In this document: piece after piece, positions 20,018 through 27,697 of the stretch
How positions within the stretch are numbered: the first letter of the stretch is position 1
Layout: each line of letters starts with the position of its first letter
DNA from: a virus
IMG/VR virus record: IMGVR_UViG_3300036760_000065
Location: 1 to 42,270 of that record
Direction: 5' to 3' (one strand)
DNA: 42,270 nucleotides
Translations under genes and position numbers: made by a program
The notes under the pieces: model-generated
Seen by the model: only the letters and a program-made list of their open reading frames with translations
The model's database searches: none
Told to the model about the DNA's origin: nothing

Positions 20018-22135
20018 TTATGCGAGAGACCTTCCACTTAATCTATACTTTCTATCTAATGTTTTTGAAATTTTATCAACAAATTTATTCATACTATCTT
20101 CTCGGTCAAAAAAGATGGGTTCGGTAAAGTTGATAGTTACATTTCCGCCAAGATTTCCCAGTTTAGAAAGCGGAGTGATTAGTTCTGGCTCTGTCTCGGC
20201 AAGTGAGGCTATTTGCGGATGCCAAGCAATACCGCCATATTGATATTTAGAAAATGTCTCCACTGAAGCAAGGGCTTTTGCACGCAGGGCTTCATAGACG
20301 TCGCCTTCTGCCAAGCGGTTGGTTGCTTGGAGCCATTTAATTATTTCCTCAACGCTCATACCAAGCCCTGACATGGCTGTAAACCCGGGATGTGTCTCCC
20401 TATAGGCTGGGTTGGTTTCCATTAAAGTAAGGATTTCGCCCAAATCACCTTGTTGATTAATAAGGGATAGCGCTTGTTGGTTTGCCTCTATTGCATCACT
20501 ATATTCTTGGTTTATCCGAGTCTGTTCAGCCATACTACCCAGAGCAGGAATATTTGCTAATGCCTCTGTATATGACAGAACAGAAGTTGAGGCACTGTCA
20601 ATTGCTTCCTTATAGTCCTTTGTTTTCTCTGTATTGTCTTGAGTAATATCTGATTGGGTTTGTAGGACATCAACCTTTTTGCCCGATGCCTTGGCAGCAT
20701 CTATTTCCGCTTGGGTAAATAATTGCATACTATATCTATACCCGTCTGCTGTCCAAGTAGCAGAACCCATTGCCTGTTTTGTTCCTTGCGTTGCTCCAGC
20801 CATATTATCCGAAGCATTGGTAACTTTATCTAGTTCCGCTTCTATATCTTTTAGGCTTCTAAGATAAATCGCCCCCTCTTCTCCTCCCCATACTTGTTGC
20901 ACTAATCCTGCAGCCTTTAATTGAGCATAAAGTGCCTTGGTGGTCATTCCCGATGATGCAGCTATGCCATCAAGTTGCGTTTCATAAATTTTCCCTCCTT
21001 CTGTAAGGAGTGTCCAACTTTGTGCATCCAGTTCCCTTTGCAAATTCGTTCTAGCCGTTTGTTCTGCAAGGTCTCCTTCTGCACTGGTTAAATCTTTTGT
21101 TGCACTAGTTGCAGTTAAAATAAAAGGTAAAGCAATAACTAGGGCTGCCCCAATACCCGCAATCGCCCAACCAACTGGCCCCATTGCCGCATCCAGAGCT
21201 AAGAAGGCAATTTTTAATGCAGCAATCTGCCCAATAATTTGAGGCAGGAAAATCAATATTGGCCCAACGGCAAGAGCCAATAGACCCAATCCCCCAACAA
21301 CTAGGAGAATATTCTTTGAAAGTTCAGGGTGTGCATCAGCCCATCCTTTAACCTTGCCCATTATATCAGCTATTTTGCCCGCCAAGTCTGTTATTATTGG
21401 GGCTAGTGAGAGCCCTATGGCATTGAACACTCCGCCCACTGAATCTTTTACGGTATCAAGGGCATCGCCCAACTCATCAGCGGCATTGGCTGTCTCCGTG
21501 CTCATAGTTATGCCAAGTTCCTGTGCTTTCTGTCTTAATTGGGCTATCCCATTTTGTCCTTCGGCTAACATTGGCAGAAGGGCAGTCCCCGAACGCCCAA
21601 AAATATCAACAGCTAAAGCGCTACGTTTTATTGGGTCAGGGATAGAGGCGATAGCACTAGAGAGTTTCATAAATAACCGTTCGGGGTCTAACCCACTTAC
21701 ATCTGCTAAACTAAGTCCTAGCTTTTTAAGGGTTTTGGCTGTTTCCTCGCTTCCAGTTGAGGCAGTTTCCATAAAATTAGCCATACCCCGTATTGCTATT
21801 GCTAAATCGGCGAGGGATACAGAAGTCATATCGCCAACATATTTTAATTCAGATAGAGATTCTACCGATATACCTGTTTTCTGGGATAGTTCCTTTAGTT
21901 CAGTGCCTAGACCAGCAAAGCTTTTAACGGCTAAAACTAAAGTCCCAGTAATGGCTGCGCCAAAAGCGGTTACAGCAACGCCCACAGTCTTGAAGGCTTG
22001 TTTATTGTCCTTGACAAATTGGTCAAAACTCTTGCCAGTTTTTTCTATATCCTTTTCAGATTCGGCAAGGGCTTTCTTTAATTCGGTTGCATCTGCACTA
22101 ATTTTAACAATAAGTTCCGCTAATGTATCAGCCAT
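20018..22135 (-). CDS. Tail tape measure protein
   Basis: 705 residues. The N-terminal half is long helical (LIVKISADATELKKALAESEKDIEKTGKSFDQF), then the TP901-type core LGTELKELSQKTGISVESLSELKYVGDMTSVSLADLAIAIRGM and DPIKRSALAVDIFGRSGTALLPML. Hydrophobic segments at about 255-340 (LLVVGGLGLLALAVGPILIFLP and WAIAGIGAALVIALPFIL) are usual for a protein that enters the membrane during DNA ejection. Length sets tail length; about 100 nm is a rough estimate. Follows the two chaperone-like genes as expected. Confidence 0.93.
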   Translation of the reverse strand: MADTLAELIVKISADATELKKALAESEKDIEKTGKSFDQFVKDNKQAFKTVGVAVTAFGAAITGTLVLAVKSFAGLGTELKELSQKTGISVESLSELKYVGDMTSVSLADLAIAIRGMANFMETASTGSEETAKTLKKLGLSLADVSGLDPERLFMKLSSAIASIPDPIKRSALAVDIFGRSGTALLPMLAEGQNGIAQLRQKAQELGITMSTETANAADELGDALDTVKDSVGGVFNAIGLSLAPIITDLAGKIADIMGKVKGWADAHPELSKNILLVVGGLGLLALAVGPILIFLPQIIGQIAALKIAFLALDAAMGPVGWAIAGIGAALVIALPFILTATSATKDLTSAEGDLAEQTARTNLQRELDAQSWTLLTEGGKIYETQLDGIAASSGMTTKALYAQLKAAGLVQQVWGGEEGAIYLRSLKDIEAELDKVTNASDNMAGATQGTKQAMGSATWTADGYRYSMQLFTQAEIDAAKASGKKVDVLQTQSDITQDNTEKTKDYKEAIDSASTSVLSYTEALANIPALGSMAEQTRINQEYSDAIEANQQALSLINQQGDLGEILTLMETNPAYRETHPGFTAMSGLGMSVEEIIKWLQATNRLAEGDVYEALRAKALASVETFSKYQYGGIAWHPQIASLAETEPELITPLSKLGNLGGNVTINFTEPIFFDREDSMNKFVDKISKTLDRKYRLSGRSLA

Positions 22136-22457
22136 TTATTCCCATCTCTTTTTGGGGCTTCCCCCAGACTTCCGCTATCGCCTTACTAATTTCGGGTATA
22201 ATCTCAATGGAAACTAATTTGCCTATCTGCCTTTTGGTTATTGTCGGATAATTCTCTCTTAGAAATATAAGAAGTAAAGCCCGGAGAATTACAAATGATT
22301 GTTTATCTGGTCTTTTTTTGAGTTCCTCTAAACTACAACCAAATTCTTCTTCTAAATCTGCAAGAATGTTAAGGTTAACTGGACTAAGAACATACTCTTT
22401 GCCATCAGTCAAAACAATAGATTTTCTTGGTGCTTCCGACAAAATGTTTTTTGCCAT
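22128..22457 (-). CDS. Tail assembly chaperone-like protein
   Basis: 109 residues from ATG 22457, which overlaps the stop of the preceding gene (TGATG). KSIVLTDGKEYVLSPVNLNILADLEEEFGCSLEELKK and helices after it match the layout of small tail chaperones (gpG-like) placed just before the tape measure gene. It overlaps the tape measure start by eight bases. I see no obvious slippery site for a gpG-gpGT frameshift. Confidence 0.6.
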   Translation of the reverse strand: MAKNILSEAPRKSIVLTDGKEYVLSPVNLNILADLEEEFGCSLEELKKRPDKQSFVILRALLLIFLRENYPTITKRQIGKLVSIEIIPEISKAIAEVWGKPQKEMGING

Positions 22458-22792
22458 CACTCCTCCTTCACGAGTTTATATTTAGGCATTTCAATATCTG
22501 GTCTATTTTCTGCAATTTTCTTTTTGAGCATCTCACTTTTACGCATTGGGGGTTCTAATTTTAAGAAGTCTTTTGGTTTCATTATTCTAGGTTTTGAGAT
22601 GGGCGCATTATGTATGACGCTTAAAAGCGTAGCAAAGATTTGCAATAGTTCATATCTCTCAACGGCTTCCTGATAACGGAGTTCCTCTACAATTTCACTG
22701 AATTGGGCAGGAGTCAATGCCCCTATTTCTTCCCTATTCCAGTGTAATTTACGAGCTGCATAAACTACGGCTTCAACTAATCCATTATCCAT
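22457..22792 (-). CDS. Possible second tail chaperone / tail assembly protein
   Basis: 111 residues from ATG 22792. All helical with REEIGALTPAQFSEIVEELRYQEAVERYELLQIFATLL and a basic, Pro-rich C-terminus (KPRIMKPKDFLKLEPPMRKSEML). The position two genes before the tape measure and the ALTPAQFSEI pattern fit a tail assembly partner. The start overlaps the previous stop; a start at 22828 is possible but lies inside the upstream gene. Confidence 0.55.
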   Translation of the reverse strand: MDNGLVEAVVYAARKLHWNREEIGALTPAQFSEIVEELRYQEAVERYELLQIFATLLSVIHNAPISKPRIMKPKDFLKLEPPMRKSEMLKKKIAENRPDIEMPKYKLVKEE

Positions 22793-23108
22793 CTTTGCTT
22801 TCCAATACGCCCTCGCCGATAAGTTCAATTGGTTCGGGTATCAGGGTGTCAAAAAGTTTTCTGGTCTGTGAAGCTATCACTCCCTTGCCTTCCCAATATC
22901 CTTTTCCATAATCGGGATAAAGGCGGACTAAAACTTTATCGGGTATATCAAAGAGCCAGTAAGATTGAGCGGTTAATTTCCACTTGGCAAGTTTATAGAT
23001 AGTAGTATTGTCGTGGGGATAGTCAGCTAGGGTTAAATCCAGCGACCAATCCCGTAGACCGCCAATCTGTATTCTGCCTCTGAATAGACCACCAAGTTTC
23101 CCGTCCAT
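22785..23108 (-). CDS. Hypothetical tail protein, 107 aa
   Basis: Beta-rich 107-residue protein (RGRIQIGGLRDWSLDLTLADYPHDN, AQSYWLFDIPDKVLVRLYP, GKGVIAS). The FRGRIQIGGLRDWSLD opening recalls tail-tube-fold proteins, which like the neighbouring tube genes carry a GIKSWTLDY strand. It overlaps both neighbours by one or a few bases. Possibly a tail terminator or tube variant. Confidence 0.55.
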   Translation of the reverse strand: MDGKLGGLFRGRIQIGGLRDWSLDLTLADYPHDNTTIYKLAKWKLTAQSYWLFDIPDKVLVRLYPDYGKGYWEGKGVIASQTRKLFDTLIPEPIELIGEGVLESKDG

Positions 23109-23902
23109 TATGCGTCAGGTGCTTGAAGTGCCCCCGTTCCCTGAAAGTCGTAACTATAAGTAACTATCCCATCGTGTGATGCGCCTGGATGGCAGGCAGT
23201 AATTATCGCCTTGCCAATCCAGTTCTGATATGCCGTAGTTGACTCACCGAGCACTAGATAGACTTCCGAACCAATACCGAGTGGCGTAGTATCTTTGTAT
23301 CCCTCAAACGAACCAGACCAGCCCGACCCGCCAGCGATATAAGCCTTCGTCCCTGCATCGTCAAAATCAGTAGCATCCAAAGTATCGGCAGTATAATCAA
23401 GAGTCCACGATTTTATGCCGTCTATCTCTTTCAGGGCTTCTACATCATCTACATCAAAAGTCCCATCGGCTAAATCGGCTACTTGATACAAACCTACCGC
23501 AGCTACCAAATTAAGAATTGAGGGGTCTGATAGTCTAGCAAAGAACTGTCGCCATATAGTTGCTGTGCAGATAGGGACATTAAGACTTTCGTCTGGGCTT
23601 CCACATCCCGTAGATTCATCTAATAGAATCTGTAAATCTCCAGCAGCCGTTGTTACGCTTGACCTAATCCAGCAATAGATACCATCATAGGTAGTCAAAT
23701 CAACTGTTGATGCCAAATCCTCATATTGAAGTAATGTAGTCGCCCCGATTGTGGTTGTGGTTACTCTAGCGGCATAAGAACCGACTTTCCCCGTAGTCGT
23801 GCTAACAGCCCGCCCAGCGCCACCCGTTGTCCACGCATCCTCGCAGTCTTCCAATAAAAGGGCAGAACTATAAACATTTCCAACTTTTCCACTTATCGCC
23901 AT
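23108..23902 (-). CDS. Major-tail-like protein with inserted carbohydrate-binding-like domain
   Basis: 264 residues. The first residues (MAISGKVGNV) and the last ~105 (GIKSWTLDYTADTLDATDFD to YSYDFQGTGAL) match the adjacent 121-residue tube protein almost exactly. Between them, residues about 15-155 (LEDCEDAWTTGGAGRAVSTTT, TYDGIYCWIRSS, FDVDDVEAL) form an extra jelly-roll-like domain resembling galactose/carbohydrate-binding modules. Probably a decorated tail-tube or minor tail subunit produced by duplication and domain insertion. Confidence 0.8.
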   Translation of the reverse strand: MAISGKVGNVYSSALLLEDCEDAWTTGGAGRAVSTTTGKVGSYAARVTTTTIGATTLLQYEDLASTVDLTTYDGIYCWIRSSVTTAAGDLQILLDESTGCGSPDESLNVPICTATIWRQFFARLSDPSILNLVAAVGLYQVADLADGTFDVDDVEALKEIDGIKSWTLDYTADTLDATDFDDAGTKAYIAGGSGWSGSFEGYKDTTPLGIGSEVYLVLGESTTAYQNWIGKAIITACHPGASHDGIVTYSYDFQGTGALQAPDA

Positions 23903-23914
23903 ATTGCCCTCCTT

Positions 23915-24280
23915 TTATGCCGCCGCCACTGTTAATGCGCCCGTGCCCTGAAAATCGTATGAGTAGGTTACTATACCGTCGTGGGATGTATTAACATGGA
24001 TGCCCGTAATATATGCACTACCCGTCCAAAATTGACTTGCTGTCTGGGACTCATAGAGCTTGACCGTTACGGCTGCCCCCGCTAATGGTAGAGGGGTAGT
24101 ATCCTTATATCCCTCAAAACTTCCCGACCATCCAGAACAACCGACAATGTATGCCTTAACGCCAGCATCATCAAAATCCGTTGCGTCAAGGGTGTCCGCT
24201 ACATAATCTAATGTCCAAGATTTAATCCCTAATACCTCACTGGCAGCATCAACCTGTCCCGCTTTTCCACTAATTGCCAT
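23915..24280 (-). CDS. Major tail (tube) protein
   Basis: 121 residues, with GGAGGT upstream of ATG 24280. Compact tail-tube pattern: GIKSWTLDYVADTLDATDFDDAGVKAYIVG, GWSGSFEGYKDT, VKLYESQTASQFWTGSAYITG, and IVTYSYDFQGTGALT. It is the minimal version of the domain repeated in the next gene. Order (connectors, tube, chaperones, tape measure) supports the major tail protein call. Confidence 0.8.
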   Translation of the reverse strand: MAISGKAGQVDAASEVLGIKSWTLDYVADTLDATDFDDAGVKAYIVGCSGWSGSFEGYKDTTPLPLAGAAVTVKLYESQTASQFWTGSAYITGIHVNTSHDGIVTYSYDFQGTGALTVAAA

Positions 24281-24293
24281 TGTTATTTACCTC

Positions 24294-24440
24294 CTATTTT
24301 TTAATCCACTGTAGAATATAAATTATACCCATAAGAATAAATGCCCCACCCACCAACCAGTTCAATAAATGTGGGAAGACAATCAAACATAAACCAAACC
24401 CTGCTGTTATAACTCCGCCAATAATCCCTGCTATTTTCAT
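24294..24440 (-). CDS. Two-segment membrane protein (DUF3096-like)
   Basis: 48 residues from ATG 24440 with GGAGAAG upstream. Sequence GIIGGVITAGFGLCLIVFPHLLNWLVGGAFILMGIIYIL has the G-x-G...P-x-LL...GG-x-x-x-x-MGI pattern of the small DUF3096 membrane family. Odd placement between tail completion and tail tube genes, so it may be a moron. Function unknown. Confidence 0.6.
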   Translation of the reverse strand: MKIAGIIGGVITAGFGLCLIVFPHLLNWLVGGAFILMGIIYILQWIKK

Positions 24441-24447
24441 TCTTCTC

Positions 24448-25008
24448 CTATAAGCTGATTTGAACCCTATACCTAAGCGGTATCTGGAAAATTAAAGTTT
24501 CACTATCCCAAATCGGAGTTCCGATATATTCTCTTCTGCAAACCATCGGGCTGTATCCGCTCACCGATAAAGTCGCACCATCCATAACCGCCAAAATTTC
24601 ATCTGCTATTTCAGAAACATCGGCAACCGATACATTAGAAAAGGCGTTTATCCAAAAGGTTAAATCCTCTATAATTGCTAAATCTTCAAAAGTTCCGATA
24701 GGTCTATCCGTCAAAAGCCCGAAGGTTACATAGGGCAAAACTGAATTCTGGGGGGCTTTTAGGTTATATGTCCGATTGTCCCAGCAAGTCCAAGTAACCG
24801 TGCCATCTGCCGTTGTCCCGCCATTGGTTGTTCCCCAAGTTGGTTCGGTGGTAGTATGCGATGTTCCCGCCGTTGTGCATTTGTAAGTATGGGAATTATA
24901 GACTGTTGGTTTAACTACATCGCCTAATACGTAAGCCGTATTTTTGACCCAAGTCTCTGCCCAGTATTTAAGGGCTGTATAAAATCCTGTATTTATTGCT
25001 GAAAGCAT
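24448..25008 (-). CDS. Tail completion protein (DUF3168-like) with inserted module
   Basis: 186 residues. N-terminal MLSAINTGFYTALK and the C-terminal half (LPYVTFGLLTDRPIGTFEDL, TLSVSGYSPMVCRREYIGTPIWDSE, FQIPLRYRV) fit the tail-completion fold. Between them (about residues 20-77) is a Trp/Thr-rich module, AYVLGDVVKPT...YKCTTAGTS...PTW...DGTVTWTC, which resembles carbohydrate-binding modules often found in phage virion proteins. Position between HK97 gp10-like and tail tube genes fits tail completion. Confidence 0.75.
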   Translation of the reverse strand: MLSAINTGFYTALKYWAETWVKNTAYVLGDVVKPTVYNSHTYKCTTAGTSHTTTEPTWGTTNGGTTADGTVTWTCWDNRTYNLKAPQNSVLPYVTFGLLTDRPIGTFEDLAIIEDLTFWINAFSNVSVADVSEIADEILAVMDGATLSVSGYSPMVCRREYIGTPIWDSETLIFQIPLRYRVQISL

Positions 25009-25385
25009 TATTCAACACCAAATTTTTTACTACCAAGAATATCAACTATTTTATCTCGGCTCATTTCAACTGCGGGGAAGAGCCACGGATAAGGTGGCAT
25101 CCGAGAAGTCCCAAACTCTAAATAATGGGGATATGGTGGGCTGGTTATATTGCTTCCAATAATAGCCGCTATTTCATTCCCCGACATTTCTACCCTAGAT
25201 GTTTTGTGGATTGAAGAAGCTAATTGCCCCGTTTTCCTTTGGGGATGTTCGCTTCCTGTTTTAGTTACATTTTGAACTGCCTGATTGGAGACAACCTTCA
25301 TTACTTGAATCATCTTTTTTTCTAGGCTATCCGTTATTTCTTTCAGTCTTTCCGTCTTATATGATTTAATAGTTACTTCAGCCAT
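25008..25385 (-). CDS. HK97 gp10-like head-tail joining protein
   Basis: 125 residues with the family pattern: KKMIQVMKVVSNQAVQNVTKTGSEHPQRKTGQLASSIHKT, then IAAIIGSNITSPPYPHYLEFGTSRMPPYPWLFPAVEMSR. HxxxLEFGTSxMxPxPFLxPA is the hallmark of HK97 gp10-type tail components. The start overlaps the previous stop by one base. Confidence 0.9.
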   Translation of the reverse strand: MAEVTIKSYKTERLKEITDSLEKKMIQVMKVVSNQAVQNVTKTGSEHPQRKTGQLASSIHKTSRVEMSGNEIAAIIGSNITSPPYPHYLEFGTSRMPPYPWLFPAVEMSRDKIVDILGSKKFGVE

Positions 25386-25711
25386 TAGTCCAACTCCAAA
25401 ACCAGAATCTCTAGGTGGTCACTAGAATTACTCGGATTAACTACTCCCTTAATCTCAAAATATCTAGTGCTATCAGAATTACGAATACGCTGTGTCTCTG
25501 TGATTGTCTGATTGTTACAATAGAGTTTATGAGAAGCGAATACTGTGGTCTTATCGGCACTCATCCTTTCATCAATCGGTAGGCTTGATAATCTACCCCT
25601 GAAAGCTGTGCCATCAGCCCATACCTCAACTTGCCCGCCCATACCATCATCGGTCATTGTTTTAGTTTGGGGGTAAAAGGTTTCAATTAAAAGCCCACTA
25701 GATATTGACAA
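25385..25711 (-). CDS. Head-tail joining / closure protein
   Basis: 108 residues. The pattern ETFYPQTKTMTDDGMGGQVEVWADGTAFRGRLSSLP, IDERMSADKTTVFASHKLYC, RYFEIKGVVNPSNSSDHLEILVLELD is that of the phage head-tail joining family (SPP1 gp16-type stopper). TTG 25711 is the likely start, AGGAG ten bases before it. Lies between the connector and the gp10-like gene. Confidence 0.8.
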   Translation of the reverse strand: MSISSGLLIETFYPQTKTMTDDGMGGQVEVWADGTAFRGRLSSLPIDERMSADKTTVFASHKLYCNNQTITETQRIRNSDSTRYFEIKGVVNPSNSSDHLEILVLELD

Positions 25712-25733
25712 TCTATTTAATCTCCTGTATAAT
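25705..25733 (+). promoter_or_regulatory. Consensus sigma-70 promoter on the plus strand
   Basis: TTGACA 25705-25710, 17-base spacer, TATAAT 25728-25733: both hexamers are perfect. The predicted transcription start, seven bases after the -10 element, is at or near 25740, the A of the ATG that follows. It points against the leftward virion genes. Confidence 0.85.
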
Positions 25734-25739
25734 TAAAGT

Positions 25740-25934
25740 ATGAAAATATTTGAGTTTAGGAATAGCTTAATTGGTATATTTGCTTTAATAGGATTGGGGG
25801 CTGGTCTTTTTTCTCAAAGTGCCCCTTTCCCTTATTTATCAGGGTTATTTATAGGAATTTCTTCTGCTCTTTGGATAACTAAGCCGCATCCCCAAAAGCC
25901 GATTAAACACTCACCCGCCGATAGCCTGAAATAG
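25740..25934 (+). CDS. Small membrane protein, probably leaderless moron
   Basis: 64 residues on the plus strand inside the leftward head-tail genes. Two hydrophobic segments (SLIGIFALIGLGAGLF and PYLSGLFIGISSALWI), then a basic tail. No Shine-Dalgarno is present, but the perfect promoter directly upstream would start transcription at the ATG. This kind of independently expressed gene in a virion operon is typical of morons, for example superinfection exclusion proteins. The 3' end overlaps the convergent connector gene by 32 bases. Confidence 0.7.
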   Translation: MKIFEFRNSLIGIFALIGLGAGLFSQSAPFPYLSGLFIGISSALWITKPHPQKPIKHSPADSLK

Positions 25935-26730
25935 TATCGGATAAAATCGCATTAACTGCTTCACGGGTCAGGGTATAGGCATAATCGCCAAGCCGTTCCG
26001 TTTGTATCCCCTGCTTTGCTCTATTCTGATAAATAGCTGACGCTAGATTGATACACGCCTGCCAGACATCATAGGGATACTGATAGATATAGAGAGATAT
26101 ACCGGCAGTATGAGATGCCGCCGCAGTAGTTCCATTTACTCCACGTTCAACTGTTAAAGTTTTAGTAGTCGTGTCTATTGAGTAAATAAACATCTGCTCG
26201 GTGTCCATTAAAATTGTCTGTCCTGCCGAGAGATTAGTTACTGCGGTTACTACAACAGCCGTTGTTGAGGCACTAGATATTGTGGTGGCTAGGGTCGTGT
26301 CTACAATATATGGGGTAGCCGATATTCCGTCTCCGTATCCCCATAAACCCGCAATCTCCACGCCTTTCTTAATTCCGTTGGCAAAGCCCGAATAATCAGA
26401 GTCATCGCTTATTTCTATATGAGTTTTGGGATAGGTATTTAAGGGCTTCAGAATATAATCTGTAGTAGCAAAGGTATTTTCAAAAGTAGCGTCACCATCT
26501 TCGTCTGTTTTTAGCCCCGAAGTATTTATGGAGAGCAAATCGTCAACCCATAATCGGCTGCCAGCACCTGCAAAATATCTGGTCTGTGTTTTGCAATAGA
26601 AGAAACGGGAAGTATAAATATCAATCATCCGAGAAGCGGCATCAAGGATTTTCCGCATAATCACGTCATCAGTTGTAGAAGTGATACCCAGTGCAGTTTT
26701 TAAGTCTGATACCGAGGCATAATTATTCAT
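25903..26730 (-). CDS. Head-tail connector (gp6-like) with inserted domain
   Basis: 275 residues. N-terminal YASVSDLKTALGITSTTDDVIMRKILDAASRMIDIYTSRFFY is the connector adaptor pattern, and the C-terminal DVWQACINLASAIYQNRAKQGI...LGDYAYTL...AILSDTISGYRRVSV closes the same domain. Between them, about residues 55-215 form a beta-rich insert (TLTVERGVNGTTAAASHTAGISLYIY) common in virion proteins. It joins portal to tail proteins. ATG at 26730; the promoter of the divergent gene lies just upstream. Confidence 0.75.
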   Translation of the reverse strand: MNNYASVSDLKTALGITSTTDDVIMRKILDAASRMIDIYTSRFFYCKTQTRYFAGAGSRLWVDDLLSINTSGLKTDEDGDATFENTFATTDYILKPLNTYPKTHIEISDDSDYSGFANGIKKGVEIAGLWGYGDGISATPYIVDTTLATTISSASTTAVVVTAVTNLSAGQTILMDTEQMFIYSIDTTTKTLTVERGVNGTTAAASHTAGISLYIYQYPYDVWQACINLASAIYQNRAKQGIQTERLGDYAYTLTREAVNAILSDTISGYRRVSV

Positions 26731-26731
26731 C

Positions 26732-26760
26732 TTGACAAATTCCTTTTATTGTTTTATACT
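26732..26760 (+). promoter_or_regulatory. Sigma-70 promoter for the gene at 26779
   Basis: TTGACA 26732-26737, 17-base spacer, TATACT 26755-26760 (one mismatch). The predicted start near 26767 leaves a leader of about 12 bases holding GGAGGTG for ATG 26779. Confidence 0.85.
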
Positions 26761-26778
26761 TATTGTGGAGGTGAATTT

Positions 26779-27132
26779 ATGGTTGATAATTTAGCATTGG
26801 AACACATTAAACTTATAGCCCTAACCGAACTTGAAAGAGAATTGGTTTATCCCCAAAATTCAAGGGTCTATGAATTAGGGCATTTCAATCCATTCTTTGA
26901 TACTATTGCCTTTAAAATGGTAGCCGAATTTCTTGGCAAGTTAAAAAAGGATACCATTATTAAGTATCCAGCCAATTGGAAGGAATCCCTAAAGGAAAGA
27001 TTTTTGCCTCGTTTTTTAAAATCCCGATTCCCTATCATTTATGAGGAGCGGGCGATTTATAAAGTTTGCCCTCATATCAATACAAAATTTTCCGATAATC
27101 CCGATGTGCACCTAAAATTCTTAAAGGATTAA
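26779..27132 (+). CDS. Plus-strand accessory protein in the virion operon
   Basis: 117 residues from ATG 26779, chosen because GGAGGTG lies seven bases upstream; an ATG at 26749 is upstream of the predicted transcript. Soluble and helical (DNLALEHIKLIALTELERELV, SLKERFLPRFLKSRFPIIYEERAIYKVCP) with some aromatic residues. No family recognised. With its own strong promoter and orientation against the surrounding genes it is a good candidate for a moron acting in the host cell. Confidence 0.75.
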   Translation: MVDNLALEHIKLIALTELERELVYPQNSRVYELGHFNPFFDTIAFKMVAEFLGKLKKDTIIKYPANWKESLKERFLPRFLKSRFPIIYEERAIYKVCPHINTKFSDNPDVHLKFLKD

Positions 27133-27299
27133 CGCCAAATCCTCCCACAGATAGGGCAGCTTCTTTCGCCCCTAGAATTCTCGGATAAATTCCAAGCGCA
27201 GTCGGGGCATTCTGTTGGGCGTATGGCTTCTTCCTTTGCCAACCGTTCCTGCTCTTTATTAAATTCAATACAATCTTTTATAACTTGAAATCCGCCCAT
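27129..27299 (-). CDS. Zinc-ribbon protein next to structural genes
   Basis: 56 residues from ATG 27299. N-terminal helix (QVIKDCIEFNKEQERLAKEEA) then TECPDCAWNLSENSRGERSCPICGRIW, a zinc ribbon with CxxC and CxxC 17 residues apart. Proteins of this layout often lie beside head genes. Overlaps the 3' end of the convergent plus-strand gene by four bases. Confidence 0.65.
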   Translation of the reverse strand: MGGFQVIKDCIEFNKEQERLAKEEAIRPTECPDCAWNLSENSRGERSCPICGRIWR

Positions 27300-27303
27300 A
27301 TCA

Positions 27304-27672
27304 TTACCTGATTAGTAAATATATTGTGCCTATTTTTGAGTTACCTGCGCTTGATACATTAAAGGTTAAGACCGACTGAGCCACGCCAGCCATAGATGCC
27401 TCTGCGATAAACTCGGTGTTAGCCGTATCTCTATTGCCTATAGCTGCGCCTAAAAGCAAATCCACGCCATCGGCATCGGTGATTGTAACTGTATAATTGT
27501 CGCTTGGCGCAGTAGCCCCGGGGTCAGTTATCAGCCCGATAAATCTCCCCGAATAAGACTCGGTTGTCGTTCCGCTTACCGCCCCCGTAGCACTATCGCT
27601 AACCCACGCTGCCTTGATTTTTTTAACAGTTCCAACAGTAGTCTCCGTAAATGTCATTGAGCTTCCAGCCAT
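27304..27672 (-). CDS. Virion structural protein
   Basis: 122 residues starting MAGSSMTFTETTVGTVKKIKAAWVSD. Entirely beta, Thr/Ser/Gly-rich (GTTTESYSGRFIGLITDPGATAPSDNYTVTITDADGVDLL, LTFNVSSAGNSKIGTIYLLI). Layout fits a head decoration or tail-adjacent protein. Ribosome binding site GGAGGT is preceded by a folded leader. Confidence 0.7.
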   Translation of the reverse strand: MAGSSMTFTETTVGTVKKIKAAWVSDSATGAVSGTTTESYSGRFIGLITDPGATAPSDNYTVTITDADGVDLLLGAAIGNRDTANTEFIAEASMAGVAQSVLTFNVSSAGNSKIGTIYLLIR

Positions 27673-27697
27673 AATCTACCTCCATATTCTCCGTAAA

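Noticed and set aside
21354-22217. 287-codon rightward open frame
   Set aside because: Lies fully antisense to the tape measure gene, with no ribosome binding site and Ser/Pro/Ala-rich composition typical of the reverse of a coding strand.
27077-27268. 63-codon leftward frame
   Set aside because: Overlaps a better zinc-ribbon frame (27129-27299) that has an ATG and clear cysteine motif.
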